Assembly (NCBI RefSeq): GCF_004345825.1
Contig: NZ_SLXM01000001.1
Coordinates: forward strand, 372,001 to 436,000
Direction of reading: 5' to 3'
Source: Tenacibaculum skagerrakense
GTDB lineage: Bacteria; Bacteroidota; Bacteroidia; Flavobacteriales; Flavobacteriaceae
DNA length: 64,000 nucleotides
The position numbers were made by a program, and so were the translations under genes. A model generated the notes under the pieces. That model saw nothing but the letters and a program-made list of their open reading frames with translations. It made no database searches and was not told the DNA's origin. This document shows positions 17,292 through 27,890 of the stretch, in pieces (the stretch's first letter is position 1; each line of letters opens with the position of its first letter).

Positions 17292-18686
17292 ATGAAACAA
17301 TTAAAATTAGCTATGTTAGCTATGGTTGCGTTCTTAACGTTTGGTAACGTTAACGCACAAGACGAAAACAACCCTTGGGCTGTAGGTTTCGGTATTAACA
17401 CTGTTGATGTGAGAATTCCATCTGAATTTGGTGACTATATGAAAGATTATATAGGAACTGGAGAGTGGGCAGATAATACTTTACCTTCAATTTCAAGAAT
17501 TAGTATTGATAGATACTTAAATGATGGGTTTTCTTTACAGTTAGCAGGGTCTATAAACAAAGTTAAAACTTACGCTTCAGAAGAAGATATCGATGAGCTT
17601 TACTGGGCTGTTGATTTAATCGCAAAATGGGATTTAAACCACTTATTCGGAGACACTGCATGGTGGGATCCTTATGTATACGTAGGTGGAGGTTTTGTTG
17701 ATTTCGGAAGAATGGAAGCTGGTAACTTTGTTGAAGGTAGTGAAGGTACATTAAACGTAGGTGCTGGTTTCAATGTTTGGTTTAATGATAACATTGGTGT
17801 TAACTTCCAAACTGGAGCTAAGAAAGAATTTGCTGACAAAGTACAAGATCATTTCCAACACTCTCTTGGTTTAGTTTTCCGTTTCGGTGGAAAAGATACT
17901 GATGGAGATGGTGTTTATGATAAGAACGACGCTTGTCCAGAGGTTGCTGGTTTAAAAGAATTCAACGGATGTCCAGATGCTGATGGTGATGGTATCAAAG
18001 ATTCTGATGATGCTTGTCCAAACGAAGCTGGTGTTGCTGCATTAAACGGTTGTCCAGATGCTGATGGTGACGGTATTGCTGATAAAGATGATGCTTGTCC
18101 AAACGAAGCTGGTACTAAAGCTATGAATGGTTGTCCAGATGCTGACGGTGATGGTATCGCTGATAACAAAGATAACTGTCCAAACGAGGCTGGTCCTGCT
18201 GAAAACGGAGGATGTCCTTGGGGAGATAAAGATAACGATGGTGTTAAAGATAACGTAGATAAGTGTCCAGATGTTCCTGGTGTTGCTTCAAGACAAGGAT
18301 GTCCAGAGCCTAAGCCAGTAATTACTGAAGAGGCTAAGAAGAAATTAGACGAGTTCGCTAGAGCTATCTACTTCAACTCTGGTAGAGATTCATTCAGACC
18401 AGGTGTAACTGGAAAGTTAGATTTAATTGCTGGAATCATGAAAGAATATCCAGATGCTAACTTCAACATCGAAGGTCACACTGATAGCCAAGGAGCTGCT
18501 GCTAATAACCAAAAATTATCTGAGAGAAGAGCTAAAGCTGTTTTAGATTATTTAACTGGTAAAGGAGGAATTCCTGCAAGCAGATTAAGTTCAGTTGGAT
18601 TAGGTGAAGATTACCCAATCGCTACTAACAAAACTAGAGCTGGTAGAGCACAAAACAGACGTGTAGAGATTAACTTAAAGAAGTAA
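17292..18686 (+). CDS. OmpA-family protein with thrombospondin type-3 repeats
   Basis: 464 residues starting at the ATG at 17292, not the TTG six bases earlier. It has a signal peptide (ends NVNAQ), an N-terminal eight-stranded barrel-like domain (about 22-200), a calcium-binding TSP type-3 segment with repeated DxDGDGxxD...C.P units (about 203-345), and a C-terminal OmpA peptidoglycan-binding domain (about 355-464, FNIEGHTDSQG and LSERRAKAV). It anchors the outer membrane to the wall. It has tandem promoters and a strong terminator, and its codons look optimised. Confidence 0.92.
   Translation: MKQLKLAMLAMVAFLTFGNVNAQDENNPWAVGFGINTVDVRIPSEFGDYMKDYIGTGEWADNTLPSISRISIDRYLNDGFSLQLAGSINKVKTYASEEDIDELYWAVDLIAKWDLNHLFGDTAWWDPYVYVGGGFVDFGRMEAGNFVEGSEGTLNVGAGFNVWFNDNIGVNFQTGAKKEFADKVQDHFQHSLGLVFRFGGKDTDGDGVYDKNDACPEVAGLKEFNGCPDADGDGIKDSDDACPNEAGVAALNGCPDADGDGIADKDDACPNEAGTKAMNGCPDADGDGIADNKDNCPNEAGPAENGGCPWGDKDNDGVKDNVDKCPDVPGVASRQGCPEPKPVITEEAKKKLDEFARAIYFNSGRDSFRPGVTGKLDLIAGIMKEYPDANFNIEGHTDSQGAAANNQKLSERRAKAVLDYLTGKGGIPASRLSSVGLGEDYPIATNKTRAGRAQNRRVEINLKK
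17971..18213 (+). repeat. Three 81-bp in-frame repeats coding for TSP3 units
   Basis: The phrase GTCCAGATGCTGAYGGTGA begins at about 17971, 18052 and 18133, an exact 81-bp (27-residue) period. Each unit encodes CPDADGDGI...DACPNEAG. Such near-identical units can change copy number by slippage or recombination. Confidence 0.85.
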
Positions 18687-18709
18687 TCGATACCCAAAAA
18701 TAGATTAAA

Positions 18710-18743
18710 GAAAGCCTTGCATTCGCAAGGCTTTCTTCTTTTT
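18710..18743 (+). terminator. Intrinsic terminator after ompA
   Basis: An 11-bp perfect stem GAAAGCCTTGC / GCAAGGCTTTC with a 4-base loop, followed by TTCTTTTTT. Confidence 0.85.
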
Positions 18744-18746
18744 TAA

Positions 18747-20366
<1,620 letters not shown>

Positions 20367-20390
20367 TAATTAATAAAAACAATTTAGATA

Positions 20391-20672
20391 ATGTTTTTAG
20401 AAATCGTAACACCTGAAGCAGTAATCTTTTCTTCTGATGTAACATCAGTAGCAGTGCCTGGTATTAATGGAGAATTCCAAATTTTAAATAATCACGCACC
20501 TATTGTTTCTGTATTGACTTCTGGAAAAGTAAGAGTTGATGCTGCAAATGCTTCAATTGATGAAAAGTTTCAAAATAGATTCAATAAAGAAAATGATGGT
20601 AAGTTAAGTTTTACTATTAACTCAGGAACACTTGAGATGAAAGATAATAAAGCAATTATACTTGCTGACTAA
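20391..20672 (+). CDS. atpC: F1 ATP synthase epsilon subunit, short form
   Basis: 93 residues containing only the N-terminal beta-sandwich (LEIVTPEAVIFSSDV, GEFQILNNHAPIVSVL). The C-terminal two-helix domain, which inhibits ATP hydrolysis in E. coli epsilon (about 138 residues), is absent. No frameshift is seen: the terminator follows at once and short epsilon subunits are usual in Bacteroidota. It lies 24 bp after atpD in the same transcript. Confidence 0.92.
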   Translation: MFLEIVTPEAVIFSSDVTSVAVPGINGEFQILNNHAPIVSVLTSGKVRVDAANASIDEKFQNRFNKENDGKLSFTINSGTLEMKDNKAIILAD

Positions 20673-20696
20673 AAAAATTTTTTTAGATATTAAATG

Positions 20697-20728
20697 AAAG
20701 GCCCGTAAAAATTTTACGGGCCTTTTTA
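20697..20728. terminator. Bidirectional terminator between atpC and pyk
   Basis: A 14-bp perfect stem AAAGGCCCGTAAAA / TTTTACGGGCCTTT with a 1-base centre; T-rich on both strands. Confidence 0.85.
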
Positions 20729-20743
20729 TTTAGTTATTTATTG

Positions 20744-22171
20744 TTAATCTATCTGAGATACTCTAAGAGTGTTAACCATACCTTTTTCTTCTACAGGCAT
20801 TGAACTTAAATTAATAACATACTCACCTGATTTAACAAATCCTTTTTCTTTGATGATTTCATTTAAATCTTTAATAGTGTCGTCTGTGTTCAGTTCTCTA
20901 TCGTAATAGAAGGCTCTTACACCCCACAATAAATTTAGCTTACCTAAAATGCGTCTTTCAGATGAAAATGCAATAACATGGGATTTAGGTCTCCAAGCAG
21001 ATATTTGAAAAGCTGTATAACCACTATTTGTTAACGTAGAAATAGCCGAAGCTTTAATATCATCAGCCATTAAAGCAGCATGGTAACATACAGATTTGGT
21101 GATAAAGCGATTGGTTCTAATATGAGGTGCCTCTATTGGTACTTTAATTAGATCAGAAAACTCAACACTTCCAATAATCTCAGTCATTTTTTGAATAACT
21201 CTTACAGGGTGTTTACCAACTGAAGTTTCTCCAGAAAGCATAACAGCGTCAGCACCATCCATTATAGAATTGGCAACATCATTAACTTCAGCCCTCGTAG
21301 GAACACTGTTTTCAATCATAGTTTCCATCATTTGAGTAGCTATAATTACAGGTATTCTAGCTTTTTTAGCACGTCTAACAAGCATTTTCTGAATCAAAGG
21401 AACATCTTGCATAGGTACTTCAACACCTAAATCTCCTCTTGCAACCATCAAACCATCACAATAAGGAATCAATGCATCAATATTTTCAACAGCTTCAGGT
21501 TTTTCAATTTTTGCTATTACAGGTACTCTGTAACGTGATTTTTGTTTGATTAAATCACGTAACATTCTTAAATCTTCTGGATTTCTCACAAAAGATAGAG
21601 CAATCCAATCTACCTCTTGTTTTAAGGCAAATACAACGTCTTTTTTATCTTTTTCAGTTAATGCAGGTAAAGAAATATTTGTATTAGGTAGATTTACTCC
21701 TTTTTTAGATTTTAAAGGTCCACCAACAATCACTTTTGTAATTACTTCTTTACTTTTATCAGTTGAAATTACTTCAAATTGAAGTTTACCATCATCTACA
21801 AGAATATTCTCACCAGCTTTTACGTCTCTTGGAAATTGTTGGTATGTCATGTATGCTCTTTCCTCAGTTCCAATACATTCTTCAGTAGTGAAAATAAAAG
21901 TGTTTCCAGCTTTAACTTCTACGCCATCCTCCATAACTCCAACGCGTAGCTTTGGACCCTGTAAATCGGCTAAAATCGCAACGTTATAGCCTCTCTCTTC
22001 ATTAATCTCTCTAATCTGACGTATTCTTTCTTTAACAACATCATAGTCTGCATGAGAAAAATTAATCCTAAATACATTTACACCAGCAGCTCCCATTTCG
22101 GCAAGGATTTCTTTGGTGTTAGTTGCAGGACCTAGTGTTGCTACGATCTTTGTTTTTTTGTTATGTGGCAT
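20744..22171 (-). CDS. pyk: Pyruvate kinase
   Basis: 475 residues. It converts phosphoenolpyruvate and ADP to pyruvate and ATP at the end of glycolysis. It has N-terminal KIVATLGPAT, the active-site signature VIAKIEKPEAVENID, the metal-binding MVARGDLGVEVP and the conserved ATQMMETMI. The C-terminal allosteric domain is complete. It ends the acpP-fabF-rnc-IPExxxVDY-pyk strand, 3 bp after the previous gene. Confidence 0.96.
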   Translation of the reverse strand: MPHNKKTKIVATLGPATNTKEILAEMGAAGVNVFRINFSHADYDVVKERIRQIREINEERGYNVAILADLQGPKLRVGVMEDGVEVKAGNTFIFTTEECIGTEERAYMTYQQFPRDVKAGENILVDDGKLQFEVISTDKSKEVITKVIVGGPLKSKKGVNLPNTNISLPALTEKDKKDVVFALKQEVDWIALSFVRNPEDLRMLRDLIKQKSRYRVPVIAKIEKPEAVENIDALIPYCDGLMVARGDLGVEVPMQDVPLIQKMLVRRAKKARIPVIIATQMMETMIENSVPTRAEVNDVANSIMDGADAVMLSGETSVGKHPVRVIQKMTEIIGSVEFSDLIKVPIEAPHIRTNRFITKSVCYHAALMADDIKASAISTLTNSGYTAFQISAWRPKSHVIAFSSERRILGKLNLLWGVRAFYYDRELNTDDTIKDLNEIIKEKGFVKSGEYVINLSSMPVEEKGMVNTLRVSQID

Positions 22172-22174
22172 AGG

Positions 22175-22645
22175 TTAAAAAATTAAAAATTCTTTAGATT
22201 TTAGTGTGTTTGTATCAATATTGTATGAAGTAATTACACCAGGTATTTGATGGATTACTCCTTTTATGTTTTCTATTTTATTCTCAGTAAATTCTCCTTC
22301 TATTTTTAAGAAATAATCTACTTTCTTTTTTTCAGGAATTAAATACGATCGGGTTTCACTTTCGGCAAATAAACCATTAAAAGGATCTTTACTATTTGTT
22401 TTATAAACATTTGAAATTAAATACCAAACGTTATCATTGTAATCATCTGTAAATTCATACAGTGGGAAAAAGGATTCGCTGGTTTTGGTCTTTAAATCAA
22501 TGTCGTTTTCACAGCGTTTAAAATGAACCCTTAAAAACGAATTCAATAGATAAGCCAGTTGATAATCTTCAAGAGCACTATGAATGCCTAAAATATGATA
22601 ATCAGCACAAGAAAAATCCTCTAAACTTACCGTGTGAACTTGCAT
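22175..22645 (-). CDS. IPExxxVDY family protein
   Basis: 156 residues with the name-giving motif IPEKKKVDYFLKI at about 113-125. The family is restricted to Bacteroidota and has no known function. It lies between rnc and pyk, 3 bp before pyk, in the usual conserved position. There is no signal peptide or membrane helix, so it is probably cytoplasmic. Confidence 0.85.
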   Translation of the reverse strand: MQVHTVSLEDFSCADYHILGIHSALEDYQLAYLLNSFLRVHFKRCENDIDLKTKTSESFFPLYEFTDDYNDNVWYLISNVYKTNSKDPFNGLFAESETRSYLIPEKKKVDYFLKIEGEFTENKIENIKGVIHQIPGVITSYNIDTNTLKSKEFLIF

Positions 22646-22729
22646 AAACCGTTTAAATTACTAATATGCTAAGTTAAAGAATGTAATGATAAGATGTTGT
22701 GAAAAAAACGAAAACGATTTCGATTCTAG

Positions 22730-23470
22730 CTATTCAGTATCATTAATTTCATTTTGAAAAGAATAATAGACTCTTTTAGCAGCCATTTCTTCTGCTTTTT
22801 TCTTTGAAGTTGCTCTTCCTTTTGCAATTTTTTGCCCATCAATGTAAACAATTACACTGAAATGTTTTTGAACTTGTCTTCCGGTATCTTCAAAACTCTC
22901 AAAAACATATTTCCTTTTTGTTTTTTGACACCATTCGATAATATAGCCTTTATAGCTAGATATTTTATTTTCAAGCTTTTGTAAATCTACATAAGGTATA
23001 ATTACCTGGTCATATATAAATTGATGACAATAATTATAACCTCTATCTAAATAAATTGCGCCCACTAGTGCTTCAAAAATATTACCATGAATATTTTCTC
23101 CAATTTGATTTTGGTTAATGTTGCTTTGAACAAACCGAATTAAGTCGAGATCTTTTCCTAATTTATTCAAACTTTCTCTACTAACTACCTTAGATCGCAT
23201 TTGGGTTAAGTAGCCTTCATCTCCTTTAGGAGCTTCTTTATACAAAAAAGAAGCAATAACAGAGCCTAGAATTGCATCACCTAAAAACTCTAAACGTTCA
23301 TAATTTATAGGTTTGCCTTTACTGTCCGTCATTTTAAGAGAACGATGAATAAAAGCTTTTTTGTAGTGAAAAAGTTTTATAGGCTTAAAATTAAGCAGTG
23401 CTTTTAAATCGTAATAAAATTCTTCGTCCTCTTTAGTTTTGGGATTAACTATTTTGCGAAGAAAATTCAT
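22730..23470 (-). CDS. rnc: Ribonuclease III
   Basis: 246 residues. The RNase III domain carries ERLEFLGDAILG and the second catalytic region HGNIFEALVGAIYLD. The dsRNA-binding domain covers about 170-240 (ending KGRATSKKKAEEMAAKRVYY). It processes rRNA precursors and structured mRNAs. It is 13 bp downstream of fabF in the conserved acpP-fabF-rnc order. Confidence 0.95.
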   Translation of the reverse strand: MNFLRKIVNPKTKEDEEFYYDLKALLNFKPIKLFHYKKAFIHRSLKMTDSKGKPINYERLEFLGDAILGSVIASFLYKEAPKGDEGYLTQMRSKVVSRESLNKLGKDLDLIRFVQSNINQNQIGENIHGNIFEALVGAIYLDRGYNYCHQFIYDQVIIPYVDLQKLENKISSYKGYIIEWCQKTKRKYVFESFEDTGRQVQKHFSVIVYIDGQKIAKGRATSKKKAEEMAAKRVYYSFQNEINDTE

Positions 23471-23483
23471 ATAATAAGCTTAA

Positions 23484-24734
23484 TTAATCTAACTTTCTAA
23501 AAGCTATACAGGCATTATGGCCTCCAAATCCAAATGTGTTACTCATTGCAACTTTAATATCTCTCTTTTGAGGTTTATTTAGTGTTAAGTTTAAGTCAGG
23601 ATTTATATTTTCATCCTTAGTAGAATGATTAATAGTTGGAGGAACAATTCCATGTTTCATGGCTAAAATAGAAGCAACGGCTTCTATTGCACCAGCAGCA
23701 CCAAGTAAATGGCCTGTCATAGATTTTGTAGAATTGATATTTATGTTTTTAGCATGATCACCAAAAACTTCTGAAATTGCTTTCAACTCAGCAACGTCAC
23801 CTAAAGGTGTAGATGTACCATGCGTGTTAATATGGTCAACTTCTTCAGGTTTAATTCCTGCGTTTTCTAAACAGTTCTTCATTACTGCTATTACTCCTAA
23901 ACCATCAGGGTGAGGAGCAGTCATGTGATGCGCATCAGAAGATAAACCACCACCGATAACCTCAGCATAAATTTTAGCGCCTCTTGCTTTAGCGTGTTCA
24001 TACTCTTCTAAAATTAATGCTCCAGCACCTTCACCTAAAACAAAACCATCTCTTTCAGCATCAAAAGGTCTTGAAGCTACTTCTGGATTATCATTTCTAG
24101 TAGATAAAGCATGCATTGCATTAAAACCACCCATACCAGCAATTGTAACAGCTGCTTCACTACCTCCTGATACGATTACGTCACAATGACCTAGTCGAAT
24201 GTAGTTAAGAGCGTCAATTAAAGCATTGGCAGAAGATGCACAAGCCGATACAGTTGTATAGTTTGGTCCCATAAATCCATGTTTTATAGAAATATGTCCA
24301 GGAGCTATATCAGCAATCATTTTAGGGATAAAGAAAGGATTAAATCTAGGGCTTCCGTCACCTTTTGCATAGTTTAAAACTTCGTCTTGAAAAGTTTCTA
24401 AACCACCAATTCCGGCACCCCAAATTACTCCAACTCTAAGTTTGTCAACAGAATCAAGATTTAATTCAGCGTCTTTAATCGCTTCATCAGAAGCAATTAA
24501 GGCATACTGAGTAAACCTGTCCATTCTTCTAGACTCTTTTCTATCGATGTAATCTTTTACATCGAAGTTTTTCAGTTCACAAGCGAAACGAGTTTTGAAC
24601 TTGGCAGCATCAAAATATGTAATAGGGGCTGCGCCGCTAACTCCGTTAACTAAGCCATTCCAATATTCTTCAATATTATTTCCTATTGGCGTTAATGCGC
24701 CAAGTCCAGTTATAACAACTCGTTTTAATTGCAT
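23484..24734 (-). CDS. fabF: Beta-ketoacyl-ACP synthase II
   Basis: 416 residues. It condenses malonyl-ACP with acyl-ACP in fatty-acid elongation. Nucleophile C165 is in TVSACASSAN; the two active-site histidines are in NTHGTSTPLGD and SMTGHLLGAAG. It lies 6 bp after acpP, its carrier protein, in one operon. Confidence 0.96.
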   Translation of the reverse strand: MQLKRVVITGLGALTPIGNNIEEYWNGLVNGVSGAAPITYFDAAKFKTRFACELKNFDVKDYIDRKESRRMDRFTQYALIASDEAIKDAELNLDSVDKLRVGVIWGAGIGGLETFQDEVLNYAKGDGSPRFNPFFIPKMIADIAPGHISIKHGFMGPNYTTVSACASSANALIDALNYIRLGHCDVIVSGGSEAAVTIAGMGGFNAMHALSTRNDNPEVASRPFDAERDGFVLGEGAGALILEEYEHAKARGAKIYAEVIGGGLSSDAHHMTAPHPDGLGVIAVMKNCLENAGIKPEEVDHINTHGTSTPLGDVAELKAISEVFGDHAKNININSTKSMTGHLLGAAGAIEAVASILAMKHGIVPPTINHSTKDENINPDLNLTLNKPQKRDIKVAMSNTFGFGGHNACIAFRKLD

Positions 24735-24740
24735 ATATCC

Positions 24741-24977
24741 TTACTTTTTAGCTTCTTCAATATAGCTTATTGCTTGACCAACTGTAGCAATGTTCTCCGC
24801 TTGATCGTCTGGGATTTGAATATCGAATTCCTTTTCAAATTCCATGATTAACTCAACAGTGTCTAAAGAATCTGCTCCTAAATCGTTAGTGAAGCTTGCT
24901 TCGTTAGTTACTTCGTTATCGTCTACTCCTAATTTATCAACGATAATTGCTTTTACTCTTGATGCAATGTCTGACAT
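24741..24977 (-). CDS. acpP: Acyl carrier protein
   Basis: 78 residues, acidic, with the phosphopantetheine attachment Ser in [12 protein letters not shown]. It is first gene of the fatty-acid operon. A TATTTTTG -7 element (25009-25016, minus strand) lies upstream. Confidence 0.96.
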   Translation of the reverse strand: MSDIASRVKAIIVDKLGVDDNEVTNEASFTNDLGADSLDTVELIMEFEKEFDIQIPDDQAENIATVGQAISYIEEAKK

Positions 24978-25008
24978 AATTTTTTAATTTTTAAATTTAA
25001 AATCGAGG

Positions 25009-25016
25009 CAAAAATA
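25009..25016 (-). promoter_or_regulatory. -7 element of the acpP operon
   Basis: TATTTTTG on the minus strand, 31 bp before the ATG. No good TTG is seen at -33. Confidence 0.4.
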
Positions 25017-25145
25017 CAAATCTTAGGTTTTAATTCTAATTTTTGCCCGAAAATGTGGGGTCTAAAATAAAAAAATCTTTTCTTAAGACCACACAGATGT
25101 TAATAATTATTGTTTTTTTGCAGTAACTATATAGTGTTGTAGATT

Positions 25146-25721
25146 ATGAAACGAATTGTAATTTTTGCTTCTGGCTCTGGAAGTAATGCCGAAAATATTA
25201 TAAGGTTTTTTCAAACTAAAAAATCTATTGATGTTACTCATGTGCTTACTAACAACCAGCATGCCAAAGTTTTGGATAGATGTAAAAAACTAAATATCAA
25301 AACATTAGCTTTTGACAGGTCTGAGTTTTCTAAATCAGATGAAGTTTTAAATTTCCTTAAAAATGAAGCAGATTATATTGTCTTAGCAGGTTTTTTATGG
25401 AGGGTTCCTAGTAAAATTGTTGAAGCATTTCCGAATAAAATTATCAATATTCACCCAGCATTGTTACCTAAATATGGTGGAAAAGGCATGTATGGGATGA
25501 ATGTCCATAAGGCTGTAAAAGAGAATTTAGAACTGGAAACAGGGATAACAATTCACTTTGTTAATGAAAATTATGATGAAGGTGCTATTATTTTTCAAGC
25601 AAAAACACCAGTTACTTTCGATGATACACCTGAAGATATTGCAAATAAGGTACATGAGTTGGAATATAAATTCTTTCCAGAGGTTGTTGAAAAAGTTATT
25701 TTAGAAGATAAAATTGGCTAA
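25146..25721 (+). CDS. purN: Phosphoribosylglycinamide formyltransferase
   Basis: 191 residues. It transfers a formyl group from 10-formyl-THF to GAR in purine synthesis. The motifs are ASGSGSNAENII at the start, INIHPALLPKYGGKGMYG (catalytic Asn-His) and YDEGAIIFQ (catalytic Asp). It is divergent from acpP. Its last 8 bases overlap the TTG start of the RNase H gene. Confidence 0.95.
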   Translation: MKRIVIFASGSGSNAENIIRFFQTKKSIDVTHVLTNNQHAKVLDRCKKLNIKTLAFDRSEFSKSDEVLNFLKNEADYIVLAGFLWRVPSKIVEAFPNKIINIHPALLPKYGGKGMYGMNVHKAVKENLELETGITIHFVNENYDEGAIIFQAKTPVTFDDTPEDIANKVHELEYKFFPEVVEKVILEDKIG

Positions 25722-26352
25722 GAAGACTAAATATTACGTCGTCTGGAAAGGAAAAAAGCCAGGTGTTTACACTTCATGGGAAGAATGTAAAAAACAAATT
25801 AATGGTTTTGAAGGAGCTCAGTATAAATCATTTTTAAGTGAAAGTGAGGCTAAAATAGCATTCAAGAAAATGTATAACGACTATAAAGGAGTAAATACCA
25901 AGAAAGAAGTTCTATCAAAAAAAGAGCTTGAAAAATATGGTAAACCTATCCTCACAAGTTTATCAGTTGATGCTGCATGTGCAGGAAATCCTGGTATTAT
26001 GGAGTATAGGGGAGTGGATACCAAATCAAAAAAGCAAATCTTTATACAAGGTCCCTTTAAAAAAGGAACTAATAATATAGGAGAGTTTTTAGCTATTGTT
26101 CATGGATTAGCCTTTTTGAAGCAGAAAAAATTAGATACTTATCCCATTTACACTGATTCAAAAATTGCAATGAGTTGGGTTCAAAAGAAACAGTGTAGAA
26201 CTAATGTTGTTTTTGATAAAGAAAATAGCGATCTCCTTAATCTTATTAAAAGAGCAGAGAAATGGTTACAGGAAAACAAATATTCTAACCCTATTTTAAA
26301 ATGGGAAACCAAAGTTTGGGGTGAAATTCCAGCAGATTTTGGAAGAAAGTAA
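25714..26352 (+). CDS. Ribonuclease H1 with N-terminal viroplasmin (hybrid-binding) domain
   Basis: 212 residues. Residues 5-52 form a viroplasmin/HBD domain (YYVVWKGKKPGVYTSWEEC) that binds RNA-DNA hybrids. The C-terminal RNase H fold has D86, E124, D148 and D208 as metal ligands. It removes RNA from RNA-DNA hybrids. The start must be TTG at 25714, because the conserved N-terminal AKKTKYYVVW follows it directly and no ATG lies before residue 53. It is translationally coupled to purN. Confidence 0.88.
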   Translation: MAKKTKYYVVWKGKKPGVYTSWEECKKQINGFEGAQYKSFLSESEAKIAFKKMYNDYKGVNTKKEVLSKKELEKYGKPILTSLSVDAACAGNPGIMEYRGVDTKSKKQIFIQGPFKKGTNNIGEFLAIVHGLAFLKQKKLDTYPIYTDSKIAMSWVQKKQCRTNVVFDKENSDLLNLIKRAEKWLQENKYSNPILKWETKVWGEIPADFGRK

Positions 26353-26359
26353 ATTCGCT

Positions 26360-26776
26360 TTAATTAACGAATTGTCTAAATAGTTCTATAATTTCTTTTA
26401 ATTCCTTTGGTGGATTATTATCATCGAATTGAGCTGAAATATACGTTGTTTTATCAGTTTTTATACTAAAAGTTGCATGCATAGCTCTGTCGGAAGCTCT
26501 ATTCTCTGAAGAAGCTTTAAATTCAGGAATTTTAGCTAATTGTATTTTTTTTATAAGATCAAATAGTTTATTTGTTTGTTCATTACTTAATACAATAGTT
26601 TTTGTTTCGTTGTATGTTTTATATTCAAGATTTTGATCAACTAATTTAATATTTTCCATTGCTCCTCTTGTTTGAGCACTAAATTCTATTTCTTTAATGG
26701 TCTCATTCTGATTTTTTTTCTGTGAAACACAGCTTAAAGAACTTAAAATAATTACTAAAGTGATAACTGTTTTCAT
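26360..26776 (-). CDS. Small lipoprotein, unknown function
   Basis: 138 residues: signal with lipobox (LSSLSC), then a mixed alpha/beta domain with no family I can name. Several Lys/Glu-rich helices and a Thr/Tyr strand segment (TTYISAQFDDN) are visible. It is convergent with the RNase H gene (7 bp apart). Confidence 0.55.
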   Translation of the reverse strand: MKTVITLVIILSSLSCVSQKKNQNETIKEIEFSAQTRGAMENIKLVDQNLEYKTYNETKTIVLSNEQTNKLFDLIKKIQLAKIPEFKASSENRASDRAMHATFSIKTDKTTYISAQFDDNNPPKELKEIIELFRQFVN

Positions 26777-26785
26777 GTTTTTTTA

Positions 26786-26815
26786 ATTAAAAAAGCGCCA
26801 TGAATTATGGCGCTT
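26786..26815 (-). terminator. Terminator of the first M43 protease gene
   Basis: A 9-bp stem AAGCGCCAT / ATGGCGCTT with a 5-base loop, followed on the minus strand by a T-run. Confidence 0.8.
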
Positions 26816-26843
26816 ATAAATATAATAATTTTCAATTGTGCGA

Positions 26844-27803
26844 TTAATCAGCCATTGTAGCTCTAAATCCACCAGCTGCAAAAACTGCATCCATTCTTGC
26901 TTTTTGACCGTTTGTAAACATATACATACAGCTATCAGAAGAATAATCCATAAAGTTCATAGTCATGTTAGTTGTACCACACTCAACAGTTGGGTAAGTT
27001 GGACAACCTCTACTTGGTCCTGCAGCATCTGGAGTATCAGCAACAAAATCAGAAGCACCACAACCACCGTCACCCCAAATGTGACGTAAGTTTAACCAGT
27101 GACCAACTTCATGAGTAGCTGTTCTATCAGTTCTACCAACAAATCTACTTCCTAATACTACACCGTCAGTAGACCAACTTCCTCCTGGAAATTGAGCATA
27201 TCCTAAGATAGTACCTCCTCTGTAAGGCATGTCGTTAACAATCCAGATGTTTAAGAACTCTTGTGGGTTAACTACATTGCTACCTCCGCTTGAAGTAAAC
27301 TTCATAGAGTCATCTGGTCTCCAGCTTCTTTTTCTGCTGTTAACTCTAATTACATCTTCAATAACAAAGTCAATACCAACATTTGCTTCTACAGCTGCAA
27401 ATTCAGCTGGCATAGCACCTCTGTTTGGATTTTGTAAGTTAAAGTCTTCGTTTAACGCTGCAATCTGATCTTGTAAAACAGATAAAGGTAAATTTTCACT
27501 AGCTCTGTTGTAAATTACATGGAAAACTACAGGAATTTGAATTTTTCCATTAACTAATCTACCTTGAAGATTTTCATTTTCTGAAATGAATTTAAAAGTT
27601 TGTTCTTCAATACTAGCCATTTTTCCTGCTAAACTAGGATCTAGCGCTAAATTTTCATTTAACTTGTCCATTGTAAAACATTGCTTAGCATTTTTTTGAG
27701 CAACAACTTCGTCATTAGTTTCTACTGGTTGTTCAGTTTCGTTGTTTTGGCAACCTATTAATAAAGTTGCAGCTGCTACAATATATAAAACTATTTTTCT
27801 CAT
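26844..27803 (-). CDS. M43 (cytophagalysin/pappalysin-type) zinc metalloprotease lipoprotein
   Basis: 319 residues. It has a lipoprotein signal (TLLIGC), a propeptide-like region (about 20-100), then a metzincin catalytic domain. The zinc motif is HEVGHWLNLRHIWGD (HExxHxxGxxH class, here H-E-V-G-H-W-L-N-L-R-H), and the Met-turn is MNFMDYSSD. Cysteines near the end (C.TY...C) likely form disulfides. It is a close paralogue of the next gene and lies in tandem with it. It should act on surface or extracellular proteins. No type IX C-terminal signal is present. Confidence 0.88.
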   Translation of the reverse strand: MRKIVLYIVAAATLLIGCQNNETEQPVETNDEVVAQKNAKQCFTMDKLNENLALDPSLAGKMASIEEQTFKFISENENLQGRLVNGKIQIPVVFHVIYNRASENLPLSVLQDQIAALNEDFNLQNPNRGAMPAEFAAVEANVGIDFVIEDVIRVNSRKRSWRPDDSMKFTSSGGSNVVNPQEFLNIWIVNDMPYRGGTILGYAQFPGGSWSTDGVVLGSRFVGRTDRTATHEVGHWLNLRHIWGDGGCGASDFVADTPDAAGPSRGCPTYPTVECGTTNMTMNFMDYSSDSCMYMFTNGQKARMDAVFAAGGFRATMAD

Positions 27804-27890
27804 TTGTAAGGGCTTTTTGAGAAGAAGTTCATAAATAATATTTTTACTTATGAACTACTTAGGTTAATATAAATAATAATTGTGTGTTTA

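Noticed and set aside
17915-18169. Repetitive minus-strand open frame with repeated SPSASGQP units
   Set aside because: It is the antisense reading of the TSP3 repeats of the OmpA gene; the regular pattern comes from those repeats.
17971-18213. Regular 81-bp repeats considered as a CRISPR-like array
   Set aside because: The period is in frame with calcium-binding TSP3 units; there are no unique spacers and no cas genes.
26352-26375. AATTCG / CGAATT inverted repeat between RNase H and the lipoprotein gene
   Set aside because: The stem is only 6 bp with a long loop and no T-run; insufficient for a terminator.
27826-27856. AGTTCATAA / TTATGAACT inverted repeat as a terminator between the M43 genes
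   Set aside because: AT-rich stem, 13-base loop and no T-run on the minus strand; co-transcription of the two genes remains possible.
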